A stretch of DNA of 64,000 nt from Planococcus sp. APC 4015 (GCA_030407505.1 JASDDH010000016.1:23671-87670), one strand, 5' to 3'; numbered from the stretch's first letter, positions 46,700 through 58,045 are shown. Translations and numbers: made by a program. The notes: generated by a model from the sequence alone, not told the origin.

Positions 46700-46813
46700 T
46701 CAGCGCTGGCCGCGGTACAGGTTCTTCAGCACCACGACGGAGACGAAGCCGATCGCGAGCGACGCGAGTCCCAGGAGACCCACGTAGAAGAGTTCCAGCG
46801 CAACGAGATCCAT
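46700..46813 (-). CDS. 37-residue single-pass membrane protein
   Basis: This small gene reads [20 protein letters not shown] and continues as a hydrophobic helix ending [11 protein letters not shown] negatively charged N-terminus, one membrane helix at about residues 8-27 and a short basic C-terminus suggest an N-out, C-in microprotein. It ends 11 bases before the nitrobindin-like gene. A TTAGAC element lies seven bases before the ATG and no Shine-Dalgarno is seen, so it may be leaderless. I recall similar short proteins at this locus in related genomes, but did not verify this. Confidence 0.65.
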   Translation of the reverse strand: MDLVALELFYVGLLGLASLAIGFVSVVVLKNLYRGQR

Positions 46814-46822
46814 GACGGCAGT

Positions 46823-47113
46823 CTAACCGGGAACGATCGTCGCGAGACCGAAGCCGAGGCTGATGATGCCCAGCACGAACAGGGCGCCCAGAGCGCTCGC
46901 GCCGACCCGTTCGGTGAATCCCCGCGACCGACCCTGCGCCAGCTGCACGGCGAACGAGAGCACGAGGCACAGCCCCATTCCGACCGCGAGCCACGCCGCC
47001 CGCCACTCGGCGCCGACGAAGACGCCGACGAGGGTCCCGATGACGGCGGCCGCGATCCACACAGCGACGATGCCGCCGGTCGTGCGACGGGGTGCGAGTT
47101 CGGGGGCGGCCAC
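46823..47113 (-). CDS. Small membrane protein, function unknown
   Basis: The 96-residue protein has three hydrophobic segments: [41 protein letters not shown] and [20 protein letters not shown], with an [10 protein letters not shown] loop between the last two. This is a conserved-looking actinobacterial hypothetical. A GTG at 47113 is preferred, and an upstream ATG at 47179 would run into the glnR promoter. It is divergent from glnR. Confidence 0.7.
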   Translation of the reverse strand: MAAPELAPRRTTGGIVAVWIAAAVIGTLVGVFVGAEWRAAWLAVGMGLCLVLSFAVQLAQGRSRGFTERVGASALGALFVLGIISLGFGLATIVPG

Positions 47114-47227
47114 GGGTCCATTGTCGCCTACCGGAGCGCCCCGGCGGAATGCGCCGGGCGAGCGGCGCGCCGCTTGCACCTACACTGGGGACACGGTGCG
47201 AGCCCGCCGCGCCGGAGGGACACGGTC

Positions 47228-47926
47228 TTGGCACAGCTTCTGGTTCTGAGCTCCGCACACGGAGGCGGTCCCGTCCTGCCCTCGCTCGAGCTGCTCAGCC
47301 ACCGGGTGCGCCAGATCCCGGCCGAGCCGGCGTCGCTGGTGAACGCTCCCAATGCCGACGTCATCTTCGTCGACGCGCGGGTCGATCTCGTCGGCGCCAA
47401 GTCGCTGTGCAAGATCCTCAACACGACCGGACTCGACGCGCCGCTCCTCCTCGTCGTCACCGAGGGCGGCTTGACCGCCGTCTCGCCCGACTGGGGAGTC
47501 GACGACGTGATCCTCGTCACCGCCGGGCCCGCCGAAGTCGACGCGCGCGTACGCCTGGCGATCGGCCGCCAGACCGCCGAACAGGTCTCGACCCGCATCC
47601 AGACCTCGGGCATCACGATCGACGAGTCGTCGTACTCCGCCAAGGTGCACGGCAAGCCTCTCGATCTCACCTACAAGGAGTTCCAGCTCCTGCACTTCTT
47701 CGCGACGCACCCGTCACGGGTGTTCACCCGCGAGCAGCTGCTCAGCGAAGTGTGGGGGTACGACTACTTCGGCGGGACGCGCACGGTCGATGTGCACGTG
47801 CGTCGCCTGCGCGCGAAACTCGGCGACCTCGAGCAGCTCATCGGCACGGTGCGCAACGTCGGCTACCGCTTCAACGTGTACGAAGACGACCAGCTGCCCG
47901 CTCCCCGGGAGCGCACGCAGGCGTAA
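47228..47926 (+). CDS. glnR: GlnR-type orphan OmpR-family regulator
   Basis: The 232-residue protein has an atypical receiver domain ([61 protein letters not shown]) and a winged-helix effector ([40 protein letters not shown]). These segments closely follow actinobacterial GlnR, which activates nitrogen-assimilation genes without a dedicated kinase. The start is a TTG after GGAGGG. It sits directly upstream of ppk, so phosphate and nitrogen controls meet here. Confidence 0.9.
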   Translation: MAQLLVLSSAHGGGPVLPSLELLSHRVRQIPAEPASLVNAPNADVIFVDARVDLVGAKSLCKILNTTGLDAPLLLVVTEGGLTAVSPDWGVDDVILVTAGPAEVDARVRLAIGRQTAEQVSTRIQTSGITIDESSYSAKVHGKPLDLTYKEFQLLHFFATHPSRVFTREQLLSEVWGYDYFGGTRTVDVHVRRLRAKLGDLEQLIGTVRNVGYRFNVYEDDQLPAPRERTQA

Positions 47927-47977
47927 AACGACGGGCCCGTTCACTCACCGGCAACGTCATCCTGCAATGATGTGGGG

Positions 47978-50139
<2,162 letters not shown>

Positions 50140-50143
<4 letters not shown>

Positions 50144-51078
50144 CCGACACCGCGATCTACGCGGCGGGCGGAGTCGTCTGGCGGGTCATCGAGGACAAGC
50201 TCAAGATCCTGCTGATCTCCCGCACCCAGTACCGCGACCTGACCCTCCCCAAAGGCAAGGTCGATCCGGGCGAGATGCTCGCCGAGACCGCCGCGCGCGA
50301 GATCCATGAAGAGACCGGCATCCGGGTCTCGCTCGGCGTGCACGTCGGGATCTCCCGCTACAACATGCCCAACAAGCGGCAGAAGATCGTGCACTACTGG
50401 TCGGCAGAGGCGACGGATGCCGCGATCCGCGCCTCGGCGTTCGTGCCGAACAAAGAGATCGCCGCGCTCGAATGGCTCTCGCCCGCCAAGGCGCTCAAGC
50501 GACTGAGCTATCCGGTCGACGTCGAGATCCTCGAGGCGTTCCTGAAGCTGGTCGACGAGGGGATCCTGAGCACCTTCCCGCTCATCGTGCTGCGCCATGC
50601 GAAGGCGGTCGATCGCGAGGACTGGGACGGTGCGGACGCCGCGCGACCCCTCTCCACCCGCGGCAAGCGGCAAGCAGGCGTCATCGTGGGACCGCTGCAG
50701 GCCTTCGGTGTGCGCAGGATCTACTCCAGCCCCGCGGCACGCTGCGTGAGGACCGTCAAGCCGCTGTCGGCGGCTCTCGGGCGCAAAGTCGAGATCACCC
50801 CGCTGATCAGCCAGGACGCGTGGGAGGAGGGCGAATCGGATGCCCGCACCCTCGTCGGCCAGCGCGTGCGCGCGCGGAAGGCCAGCGTGGTGTGCAGCCA
50901 CGGGCCGGTGCTCCCCGACCTCCTGAGCGAGATGGCCCTGGCCACCGGCACCCTGCGCGGCTCCTACCTCGGCAGCGCCTCGGCGCTGGAGCCGGGCGCG
51001 TTCTCGGTCGTGCACCTGTCGGCGACCAATCCCGGGTCGGGGATCGTGGCGATCGAGACCCACGCGCCGAAGGTCTAG
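50140..51078 (+). CDS. mutT1: MutT1-like Nudix hydrolase fused to a histidine phosphatase
   Basis: The 312-residue product has an N-terminal Nudix domain with box [23 protein letters not shown] shape (G at about residue 39 through the REIHEETG helix) and a C-terminal histidine-phosphatase-like domain ([43 protein letters not shown]). This fusion and its position after ppk match mycobacterial MutT1, which degrades 8-oxo-dGTP and dinucleotide polyphosphates. The ATG overlaps the ppk stop (ATGA). Confidence 0.9.
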
Positions 51079-51089
51079 CGCCGGGGCTC

Positions 51090-51111
51090 GTTCACCTCCC
51101 GTTCACCTTGC
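51090..51111 (+). promoter_or_regulatory. Two-unit PHO box before pstS
   Basis: GTTCACCTCCC followed directly by GTTCACCTTGC gives two 11-base units with perfect GTTCACC starts, the canonical actinobacterial PhoP/RegX3 site. A -10-like TTAAGA lies about 13 bases after it (51125-51130). This should drive pstSCAB during phosphate starvation. Confidence 0.8.
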
Positions 51112-51225
51112 CAGCGCAGTCCCTTAAGAGTCGCCTCCTACGTTCAGTGAGTGCCCTGCACCGGGCCACTACCCGAAGCCCGTCTCTCGGGCCTCTTTCT
51201 CCCTGACACGTGAAGGATTCACACA

Positions 51226-52335
51226 GTGAAGATCTCCCGCATCGCCCAGGTGGGCGCCATCGCCGCCGTCGCGGCCCTTGCACTCGCCGGCTGCGCATCC
51301 AACGAAGGGGGCGGCGGAACGACCGACCCCAGTGCCGCCACCGGCCTCTCCGGCGAGATCGCCGCCGGCGGCGCCTCGTCGCAGGAAGTCGCCGTCAACA
51401 CGTGGGTCGCCGGCTTCCAGACCGCCAACCCCGAAGTCACGATCACGTACGACGCCGCCGGTTCCGGCGCCGGCCGCGAGTCGTTCCAGGCGGGCGCGTT
51501 CCCGTTCGCGGGTTCGGACCGCGCCTTCACCACTGACGAGATCGCCGAGGGTCCGTTCGACGCGTGCGTCGACGGCTCGGGCATCGTCCAGCTCCCGACC
51601 TACATCTCGCCGATCGCGGTCATCTTCAACCTCGAGGGCGTCGACACGCTCAACCTCGACGCCGCGACGATCGCCGGCCTGTTCTCCGGTGACATCGCCA
51701 ACTGGAACGACCCGGCGATCGCCGAGCTGAACCCCGATGCCACGCTCCCCGACCTCGCCGTGACGCCGGTGCACCGCGCCGACGACTCGGGCACCACCGA
51801 GAACTTCACCGACTACCTCTTCCAGGCCGCGCCCGACGCGTGGACGGCTGAGCCGGACGGCGTGTGGCCGCTCACCAGTGGCGAGGCCGCCCAGGGCACC
51901 TCGGGCGTCGTCTCGGCCGTCTCGGGCGGAAACGGAACCGTCGGCTACGCCGATGCGTCCCGCGCAGCCGAAGAGGGACTGAGCACCGTCGCCGTGCAGG
52001 TCGGCGAAGAGTTCGTGGAGTACTCGCCCGAAGCCGCCGCCGCCATCGTCGACGCCTCGCCGTTCGAAGAGGGCCGCACCGAAGGCGACCTCGCCATCGC
52101 GCTCGAGCGCACCTCTGACGAAGCCGGGGTCTACCCGATCGTCCTGGTCAGCTACATGATCGCGTGCGAGGAGTACGCCGACGCCGCCGTCGCCCCGGTC
52201 GTCAAGGGCTTCCTGGAGTACATCGCCAGCGCCGAGGGTCAGGACGCCGCCGCCGGCGCCGCCGGAAGCGCGCCGATCTCGGACTCACTCCGCGACCAGA
52301 TCAACTCCGCGATCGCCCTGATCGCCGCGGAGTAA
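51226..52335 (+). CDS. pstS: Phosphate ABC transporter binding lipoprotein PstS
   Basis: The 369-residue protein has a signal peptide with lipobox LAGC (Cys23) and PstS motifs: LSGEIAAGGASSQEVAVNTW, TYDAAGSGAGRESF, FAGSDRAF and VHRADDSGTTENFTDYL, which line the phosphate pocket. It binds phosphate outside the cell for PstCAB. The GTG start follows GAAGGATTC. It is separated from pstC by a strong hairpin. Confidence 0.95.
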   Translation: MKISRIAQVGAIAAVAALALAGCASNEGGGGTTDPSAATGLSGEIAAGGASSQEVAVNTWVAGFQTANPEVTITYDAAGSGAGRESFQAGAFPFAGSDRAFTTDEIAEGPFDACVDGSGIVQLPTYISPIAVIFNLEGVDTLNLDAATIAGLFSGDIANWNDPAIAELNPDATLPDLAVTPVHRADDSGTTENFTDYLFQAAPDAWTAEPDGVWPLTSGEAAQGTSGVVSAVSGGNGTVGYADASRAAEEGLSTVAVQVGEEFVEYSPEAAAAIVDASPFEEGRTEGDLAIALERTSDEAGVYPIVLVSYMIACEEYADAAVAPVVKGFLEYIASAEGQDAAAGAAGSAPISDSLRDQINSAIALIAAE

Positions 52336-52345
52336 CACCGCTGCT

Positions 52346-52375
52346 GCCCGGTCCGGCGTCCGCGCCGGACCGGGC
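52346..52375 (+). terminator. Hairpin between pstS and pstC
   Basis: GCCCGGTCCGGCG (52346-52358) pairs perfectly with its complement (52363-52375) over a 4-base loop, with no T-run. It lies directly after the pstS stop. Such hairpins often stabilise the binding-protein message or reduce read-through, giving more PstS than permease. Confidence 0.75.
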
Positions 52376-52407
52376 ATCCTCCTGAGACCCGAACGAGACA
52401 GGACCCC

Positions 52408-53355
52408 ATGACCACGACCACCGCCCCGGCCGTCACGGCCAAGGCCAAGCAGCGGCCCGGCGACCGCTGGTTCTCGGGCACCGCGCTGTTCGCGGGGTGC
52501 ATGATCCTCGTGACCCTCGCCGCGGTCGCGATCTTCCTGATCGTCCAGTCCCTCCCGGGCCTCACTGCCACCAGCGAAGACGCGTCACTACTCAGCAGCA
52601 ACTTCTGGGGCTACGTCTGGCCACTCGCCTTCGGCACCGTCTGGGCCTCGCTGCTCGCCCTCCTGATGGCCGTTCCGCTGTCGGTCTCGGTGGCGCTGTT
52701 CATCTCGCACTACTCCCCGCGCCGCCTCGCCCAGGGACTCGGATACGTCGTCGACCTGCTCGCGGCCGTCCCCTCGGTCGTCTTCGGTCTGTGGGGCATC
52801 CTGGTCCTCGCCCCCGCCGTGCAGCCGGTCTACTCGTGGTTCACCATGAACGTCGGATGGTTCCCGCTCTTCTCCGGCACGGCGTCGGCGACCGGCCGGA
52901 CGATCTTCACCGCATCGATCGTGCTCGCCGTCATGATCCTCCCGATCATCACGGCGATCTGCCGCGAGATCTTCCTGCAGACGCCCGTGCTGCACGAAGA
53001 GGCGGCGCTGGCGCTGGGCGCCACCCGCTGGGAGATGGTCCGCATGGCCGTGTTCCCCTTCGGCCGCAGCGGCATCGTCTCGGCATCGATGCTGGGCCTG
53101 GGCCGTGCGCTCGGCGAGACGATGGCCGTGGCCCTCGTCCTGTCTGCCACCGGATTCGTGACCTTCCGCCTGTTCACCTCGGAGAACCCCAGCACGATCC
53201 CGGCGAACATCGCGCTCACCTTCCCCGAGGCCTACGGCGCGAACATCAACGTCCTCATCGCCACCGGCCTCATCCTCTTCGTCGTCACTTTCGCGGTCAA
53301 CGCCCTGGCGAGATGGATCGTCGGCCGCCGCAAGGAATTCTCGGGAGCGAACTGA
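52408..53355 (+). CDS. pstC: Phosphate ABC transporter permease PstC
   Basis: The 315-residue permease has six hydrophobic helices and the PstC loop VLHEEAALALGATRWEMVRMAVFPFGRSG, with GLGRALGETMAVALVL afterward. The N-terminus is a polar Thr/Ala/Lys stretch before the first helix (LFAGCMILVTLAAVAIFLIV). It forms the phosphate channel with PstA and is one base from the pstA ATG. Confidence 0.95.
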   Translation: MTTTTAPAVTAKAKQRPGDRWFSGTALFAGCMILVTLAAVAIFLIVQSLPGLTATSEDASLLSSNFWGYVWPLAFGTVWASLLALLMAVPLSVSVALFISHYSPRRLAQGLGYVVDLLAAVPSVVFGLWGILVLAPAVQPVYSWFTMNVGWFPLFSGTASATGRTIFTASIVLAVMILPIITAICREIFLQTPVLHEEAALALGATRWEMVRMAVFPFGRSGIVSASMLGLGRALGETMAVALVLSATGFVTFRLFTSENPSTIPANIALTFPEAYGANINVLIATGLILFVVTFAVNALARWIVGRRKEFSGAN

Positions 53356-53356
53356 C

Positions 53357-54460
53357 ATGACCCTCACCACCGCTCCTGCGCCGCCCTCTTCGGAGCCCGT
53401 GCGCGAACACCTGCAGCTGACCAGCGGTCGCCTGCCCAAGTGGGCCCCCTGGGCCCTGCTCGCGGCCAGCGCGGGCGTGAGCCTCCTGCTGTTCGGCATC
53501 CTGTCGCTCGCCGGCGGAGAACCCATCAACATCGCCGGCCTCGCGGTCGTCGCCGCGATCCTCTACCTCGTGCTGATCGCGAGCATCTCGAGCGTCGTCG
53601 AAGGCGCCCGCAAGGGCGTCGACCGGTTGGTCACCGGTGTCGTGTCGACCGCATTCCTCATCGCCATGGTGCCGCTGGTCTCGGTGGCCTGGACCGTGGT
53701 GGCCAACGGTGTCGCCGGCATCTCGGCGGACTTCTTCACCAGCTCGATGCGCAATGTGGTCGGCGAAGGCGGCGGTGCGCTGCACGCGATCGTCGGCACG
53801 CTGCTCATCACCCTGGCGGCGGCGGTGATCTCGATCCCGATCGGTGTCTTCACCGCCATCTACCTGGTCGAGTACGGCCAGGGACGCCGCCTGGCGCAGG
53901 GCATCACGTTCCTCGTCGACGTCATGACCGGCATCCCCTCGATCGTGGCCGGCCTGTTCGCATACGCGGTCTTCGCCCTGATCTTCGGCCCCGGCATCCG
54001 CATGGGAATCATGGGATCGGTCGCGCTCGCGGTGCTCATGATCCCCGTCGTCGTGCGGTCCACCGAAGAGATGCTGAAGCTCGTGCCCAACGAGCTGCGC
54101 GAGGCATCGCTCGCGCTCGGCGTGCCGAGATGGCTGACCATCGTCAAGGTGGTGCTTCCCACGTCGATCGCGGGCATCACGACCGGCGTCATGCTCTCGA
54201 TCTCGCGCGTCATCGGCGAGACGGCTCCGCTGCTGCTGACAGCCGGAGTCGCGACATCCATGAACTACGACCTGTTCTCGGGCCGCATGATGACGCTCCC
54301 CGTCTTCGCCTACTCGCAGTACATGAACCAGGGCATCCCGGCGTCGGCGTTCATCGACCGCGCCTGGGCGGCCGCGCTCGTGCTGATCGTCATCGTGATG
54401 GCCCTCAACCTCGTCGCGCGTCTCGTGGCGAAGATCTTCGCCCCCAAGCTCGGCCGCTAG
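53357..54460 (+). CDS. pstA: Phosphate ABC transporter permease PstA
   Basis: The 367-residue permease is longer than the usual 280-300 residues because of an N-terminal region with two additional hydrophobic segments (WAPWALLAASAGVSLLLFGI, LAVVAAILYLVLIASISSVV). The standard part has GAALHAIVGTLLITLAAAV-like and LVPNELREASLALGVPRWLT loops, and GITTGVMLSISRVIGETAPL. It pairs with PstC and contacts PstB through its EAA loop. Confidence 0.94.
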   Translation: MTLTTAPAPPSSEPVREHLQLTSGRLPKWAPWALLAASAGVSLLLFGILSLAGGEPINIAGLAVVAAILYLVLIASISSVVEGARKGVDRLVTGVVSTAFLIAMVPLVSVAWTVVANGVAGISADFFTSSMRNVVGEGGGALHAIVGTLLITLAAAVISIPIGVFTAIYLVEYGQGRRLAQGITFLVDVMTGIPSIVAGLFAYAVFALIFGPGIRMGIMGSVALAVLMIPVVVRSTEEMLKLVPNELREASLALGVPRWLTIVKVVLPTSIAGITTGVMLSISRVIGETAPLLLTAGVATSMNYDLFSGRMMTLPVFAYSQYMNQGIPASAFIDRAWAAALVLIVIVMALNLVARLVAKIFAPKLGR

Positions 54461-54493
54461 GCCTCCCACTCTCCCGAAAGAACCTGAGGAACC

Positions 54494-55273
54494 GTGTCCA
54501 AGAGCATCGAAGTCAACGACCTGAACGTCTACTACAGCGACTTCCTCGCCGTCGAGGGCGTCACGCTCGACATCGAGCCGCGCAGCGTGACCGCCTTCAT
54601 CGGCCCGTCCGGCTGCGGCAAGTCCACCTTCCTGCGCACGCTGAACCGTATGCACGAGGTGATCCCCGGCGCACGTGTCGAGGGCAGCGTGCTGCTGGAC
54701 GGCGACGACCTCTACGGCGCGAACGTCGACCCCGTGCTGGTTCGCCGGCAGGTGGGCATGGTGTTCCAGCGGCCGAACCCGTTCCCGACGATGTCGATCA
54801 AGGAGAACGTGCTGGCGGGCGTCAAGCTCAACAACAAGCGCATCTCCAAGTCGGACGCCGACGCGCTGGTCGAGAAGTCGCTCAAGGGCGCCAACCTCTG
54901 GAACGAGGTCAAGGACCGCCTCGACAAGCCCGGTTCGGGCCTGTCCGGCGGACAGCAGCAGCGTCTGTGCATCGCCCGCGCGATCGCTGTCTCGCCCGAG
55001 GTCATCCTGATGGACGAGCCCTGCTCGGCCCTCGACCCGATCTCGACCTATGCGATCGAAGAGCTGATCGGGGAGCTCAAGAACGACTACACGGTCGTCA
55101 TCGTGACGCACAACATGCAGCAGGCCTCGCGCGTTTCGGACAAGACCGCGTTCTTCAACATCGCCGGCACCGGCAAGCCCGGCAAGCTCATCGAGTACGG
55201 CGACACCCGGTCGATCTTCACGACGCCTGCCGTGCAGGCCACGGAGGACTACGTCTCGGGTCGCTTCGGGTGA
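54494..55273 (+). CDS. pstB: Phosphate ABC transporter ATPase PstB
   Basis: The 259-residue ATPase has Walker [28 protein letters not shown] with the PstB-typical Q-loop, signature [14 protein letters not shown], Walker [14 protein letters not shown] and the switch [15 protein letters not shown]. It powers phosphate uptake. The GTG start follows CTGAGGAAC, 33 bases after pstA. It ends in a strong terminator. Confidence 0.96.
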   Translation: MSKSIEVNDLNVYYSDFLAVEGVTLDIEPRSVTAFIGPSGCGKSTFLRTLNRMHEVIPGARVEGSVLLDGDDLYGANVDPVLVRRQVGMVFQRPNPFPTMSIKENVLAGVKLNNKRISKSDADALVEKSLKGANLWNEVKDRLDKPGSGLSGGQQQRLCIARAIAVSPEVILMDEPCSALDPISTYAIEELIGELKNDYTVVIVTHNMQQASRVSDKTAFFNIAGTGKPGKLIEYGDTRSIFTTPAVQATEDYVSGRFG

Positions 55274-55292
55274 GCTGAGAACCCGTTCACAG

Positions 55293-55319
55293 CGCGCCCG
55301 GGCCTCGTGCCCGGGCGCG
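55293..55319 (+). terminator. Terminator of the pst operon
   Basis: CGCGCCCGGGC (55293-55303) pairs perfectly with GCCCGGGCGCG (55309-55319) over a CTCGT loop and is followed by TTTCTCGTT. It starts 20 bases after the pstB stop. Confidence 0.88.
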
Positions 55320-55356
55320 TTTCTCGTTCGGGCACGATGGTCAGTGCGGGGGCTGG

Positions 55357-56244
55357 TCAGTCGCGGGGCGAGAGCAGGTAGCGGTTGAAGAATGCCGTGA
55401 GCTCGGCGTCCACGGGCAGCCGCACGCCGTCGACGGCGGTGACGGGGGCCGCGAGACGGACGCTCGAGACGAGCCAGGCGGCATCCGCCGTGAAGAGGTC
55501 GGCCACCGGGATGGTCTCGTACGCGGTGTCGTGCCCCTCTGCCTGCAGGTGCTCGAACAGGCTCAGCTGCGTCGTGCCGTGCAGGATGCCCCCGTTCGGC
55601 GCCGGAGTGACGAAGCGCCCACCCTGCCGCAGGATGAGCGAGGCGGTCGGCGCCTCGAGCACCAGTCCGTCGGTCGTGACGAAGACGGCGTCGTCGGCGC
55701 CCTGGCGCTTGGCCTCGCGGATCGCCGCCATGTTGACCGCATACGAGAGGGTCTTGGCTCCGAGCAGCAGCCACGGCGCGCGGCCGGGCACCCCGCTGTC
55801 ATAGCCGCGATCGAGCGTCACGACCCGGATGCCGCGGTCGCGCACGACGGAGTTGTCTGCGGCCCGCGCGGCGGTCACCCAGGCGGTGGGCGCGGGCCCG
55901 TGCTCGACGCCGCGGCTGAGGATGAGCTTGATGACGCCTTCCCCGCTCGGCGGAGCATGGCTCGCGGCGACCTCGACGGCCTGGCGCCACTGCTCCCTGT
56001 TCGGAAGCGGCAGGTCGCAGATGGCCGCCGAATGCGCGAGCCGGTCGAGGTGCGCCGACACTTCTTGCGGATGCCCGTCCACGACGCCGATCGACTCGAA
56101 GATGCCGTCGCCGCGCTGCGTGCTCAGCTCACCCACGCTGAGAGCCGGGGCTGACGGGTCGATGACGGTGAACGAGTCCGCGAAATCAGCGACGGCGTCG
56201 TCGGATGCCGCGGGGTCGATCACGAGCGCGAAGAGCAGTGCCAT
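55357..56244 (-). CDS. pabC: Aminotransferase class IV, 4-amino-4-deoxychorismate lyase-like
   Basis: The 295-residue PLP enzyme has LSTQRGDGIFESIGVVDGHPQ, the PLP lysine in LLLGAKTLSYAVNMAAIREA, DDAVFVTTDGLVLEAPTASL and GGILHGTTQLSLFEHL. These fit PabC, which releases 4-aminobenzoate for folate synthesis, although D-amino acid and branched-chain aminotransferases of the same fold cannot be fully excluded. Its leader region (56245-56509) is highly structured and lacks genes. Confidence 0.85.
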   Translation of the reverse strand: MALLFALVIDPAASDDAVADFADSFTVIDPSAPALSVGELSTQRGDGIFESIGVVDGHPQEVSAHLDRLAHSAAICDLPLPNREQWRQAVEVAASHAPPSGEGVIKLILSRGVEHGPAPTAWVTAARAADNSVVRDRGIRVVTLDRGYDSGVPGRAPWLLLGAKTLSYAVNMAAIREAKRQGADDAVFVTTDGLVLEAPTASLILRQGGRFVTPAPNGGILHGTTQLSLFEHLQAEGHDTAYETIPVADLFTADAAWLVSSVRLAAPVTAVDGVRLPVDAELTAFFNRYLLSPRD

Positions 56245-56284
56245 GCCCCCGAGCCTAAGACCTCGGGAATGCCCGCACCCGACC

Positions 56285-56509
56285 CTGGCGTTACACTGGA
56301 ACAGCCGGGCCGCAGTAACCCCGGGCTCCATCTTCTGCCGCTATGAGCGGCTCCGCGCCGAGAGGCGTTCTGCGGCCCGGCACTCATCCGCCCTCTGCCG
56401 GGCACAGCCTCTGGCCGCAGAGACGCACGGATCCGGCAGCTGCGATCCCGGCCTCGGTGTACCGGATCTCATCGCCGGACCAGACGTCCCGAGGCTCGCG
56501 ATCCCGGCC
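56285..56509. other. Gene-free structured region, possible non-coding RNA or leader
   Basis: This stretch lies between pabC and the hypothetical at 56510, both on the minus strand. It has nested perfect inverted repeats. GCCGGGCCGCAG (56304-56315) pairs with 56370-56381 and encloses GCCGCT-ATG-AGCGGC (56337-56351) and CGCC-GAGA-GGCG (56356-56367, a GNRA loop). CTGCCGG/CCGGCAG (56395-56439) encloses CTCTG-GCCG-CAGAG (56409-56422). A 14-base direct repeat GCGATCCCGGCCTC occurs at 56442 and 56498. A short plus-strand frame here has no coding character. I recognise no known RNA family. Confidence 0.45.
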
Positions 56510-57145
56510 TCAGCGCAGCGCGTCTCGCCGCCAGAGAGCGCCCGCCGCGGCGAGATCGGTCGCGTAGGTCGACAGACGCAGCGCCCGCGTCGTGAACGCC
56601 GATGCACGCTCGGGTTCGGTGGCCTCGTAGTCGTCGGCGAGGTGCGTCGAGCCCGAAGCCTGCACGCGGCAGAACGCGGCCGCGCGATCGAGTGCGACGG
56701 CGAAGTCGCCTTCGAAGAGCCCGCGCAGGATCGTGTCGATCAGCGAGACGAGTTCGTCGGGGCCGGCCGGCACCGGAGCCCCGGCGACGACGGGGTCGAC
56801 GGAGTCGAGCTCGACGCGACCGCGCTCGTACAGCAGCGCCGCGGTCTGCGGATCGTCGTGGATCATGAGCTGCAGCAGGTACAGCCGCCACAGGGCGCCC
56901 GGCAGCGATTTGGCCGGCGAACGCGACCACAGTTCGGCGAGATCGTCGATGCCGTGCTCATCGGTGAACGCCACGAGTCGGTCGACCACCCCACCGGATG
57001 GATCGTCCCGCACACGCGCGAGGAGGGCGTGAGCGGTGGAGTGCGCGACCCGCGAGACCTCGGCCGGGTCTTCGGCGGCGAACAGCCGATCGAAGAGCTC
57101 GGAGGGGCGGCGGACCGGCTTGTGGAAATCCCTCGCGTCGCTCAT
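56510..57145 (-). CDS. Conserved actinobacterial protein of unknown function
   Basis: The 211-residue protein is soluble and mostly helical: FHKPVRRPSELFDRLFAAED, EVSRVAHSTAHALLARVRDD, DRLVAFTDEHGIDDLAELWS and SLPGALWRLYLLQLMIHDDP. I recall relatives in Micrococcales carrying the doubtful label RNA polymerase beta subunit; nothing here supports that. The ATG at 57145 lies behind GGAGAGG. The C-terminus overlaps the second copy of a 14-base direct repeat that continues into the structured region. Confidence 0.75.
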   Translation of the reverse strand: MSDARDFHKPVRRPSELFDRLFAAEDPAEVSRVAHSTAHALLARVRDDPSGGVVDRLVAFTDEHGIDDLAELWSRSPAKSLPGALWRLYLLQLMIHDDPQTAALLYERGRVELDSVDPVVAGAPVPAGPDELVSLIDTILRGLFEGDFAVALDRAAAFCRVQASGSTHLADDYEATEPERASAFTTRALRLSTYATDLAAAGALWRRDALR

Positions 57146-57175
57146 CCTCTCCAGGGTACCCGCGGGTCCGGGCGA

Positions 57176-57583
57176 TCAGGCGGCCTGGTTGATGCGGATG
57201 TGGTTGCCGGCCGGGTCGCGGAACGCGCAGTCGCGCGGCCCCCAGTCCTGCGCGATGGGCTCCTGCAGCACCTCTGCGCCCGATGCGCGCAGGCGTTCGA
57301 AGGCGGCATCCAGGTCATCGGTCGTGAAGACGTACGGGCCGGGACCGGCCCCCTTCACGACGAGACGCGCGAGGGCCTCGGCATCGTCGGGCGAGCGACC
57401 GGCGCCCGGGTCCGAGACGACGACGGCGAGCCCCGCCTGCCTCGCGAAGCCGAAGCTCACCCAGCGGGTGCCCTCGTACGAGACGTCGTTGACGATCTCG
57501 AGGCCCAGACCGTCACGGTAGAAGGGGATGGCGGCCTCGACGTCGTCGACCGTGATGGGGCTGTAGGCGAGTGAAATGGTCAT
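57176..57583 (-). CDS. VOC-family (glyoxalase-like) protein
   Basis: The 135-residue protein has the two halves of a VOC module: ISLAYSPITVDDVEAAIPFYRDGLGLEIV and GPYVFTTDDLDAAFERLRAS, ending GPRDCAFRDPAGNHIRINQ. The usual first His is replaced by Tyr (LAYSPI), so metal binding is doubtful. It is downstream of an AraC-type gene on the same strand, 54 bases away. Confidence 0.85.
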   Translation of the reverse strand: MTISLAYSPITVDDVEAAIPFYRDGLGLEIVNDVSYEGTRWVSFGFARQAGLAVVVSDPGAGRSPDDAEALARLVVKGAGPGPYVFTTDDLDAAFERLRASGAEVLQEPIAQDWGPRDCAFRDPAGNHIRINQAA

Positions 57584-57637
57584 GGGTGCCAGGCTAGGCC
57601 GCACCGCGATCCGCCGCTTCTCCGATCCTGCTCGTCT

Positions 57638-58045
57638 TCAGACGTAGCGGGTGGGTCGCGTGAGGATCTTCGCGATGCACAGCGGCATGGCCTCGGCCGC
57701 ATCGTGAGTGCGCGCCCGATACGCGCTCGGAGACTCCCCCACGATCTCGCTGAACGTCGAACTGAATGAGCCCAGAGACGTCGCCCCGACGGCGGTGCAG
57801 GCATCCGTCACGCTCACACCGCTGCGCAGGAGCGCCATCGCCCGCTCGATGCGTCGTGTCATGAGGTACGCGTACGGCGTCTCGCCGTAGGCGGCCTTGA
57901 ACTCCCGTGAGAAATGAGCCGGCGACATGAACGCCTTCGCTGCCATCGTCGGTACGTCCAGCGGCCGCGCGTACTCCCGATCGATCAGGTCGCGCGCACG
58001 ACGAAGGTGCACGAGCGTGCTCCTGGACTGAGGCGCGGATGCCAC
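57638..58045 (-). CDS. AraC-type DNA-binding protein, HTH domain only
   Basis: The 135-residue product consists of little more than the two-helix-turn-helix AraC domain: ARDLIDREYARPLDVPTMAA, FMSPAHFSREFKAAYGETPYAY, and GVSVTDACTAVGATSLGSFSSTFSEIVG. The usual effector domain is absent, so it may act constitutively like SoxS/MarA. The next gene, a VOC protein, is a likely target. The final 25 residues are a non-conserved tail. Confidence 0.88.
   Translation of the reverse strand: MASAPQSRSTLVHLRRARDLIDREYARPLDVPTMAAKAFMSPAHFSREFKAAYGETPYAYLMTRRIERAMALLRSGVSVTDACTAVGATSLGSFSSTFSEIVGESPSAYRARTHDAAEAMPLCIAKILTRPTRYV

Noticed and set aside
47939..47960. PHO box upstream of ppk
   Set aside because: Only one GTTCAC-type unit is convincing; the second unit (GGCAACGTCAT) does not match.
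56343..56567. 74-codon plus-strand frame in the structured region
   Set aside because: No ribosome site and no homology-like motif; it runs into the opposite-strand gene, and its bases are explained by inverted repeats.
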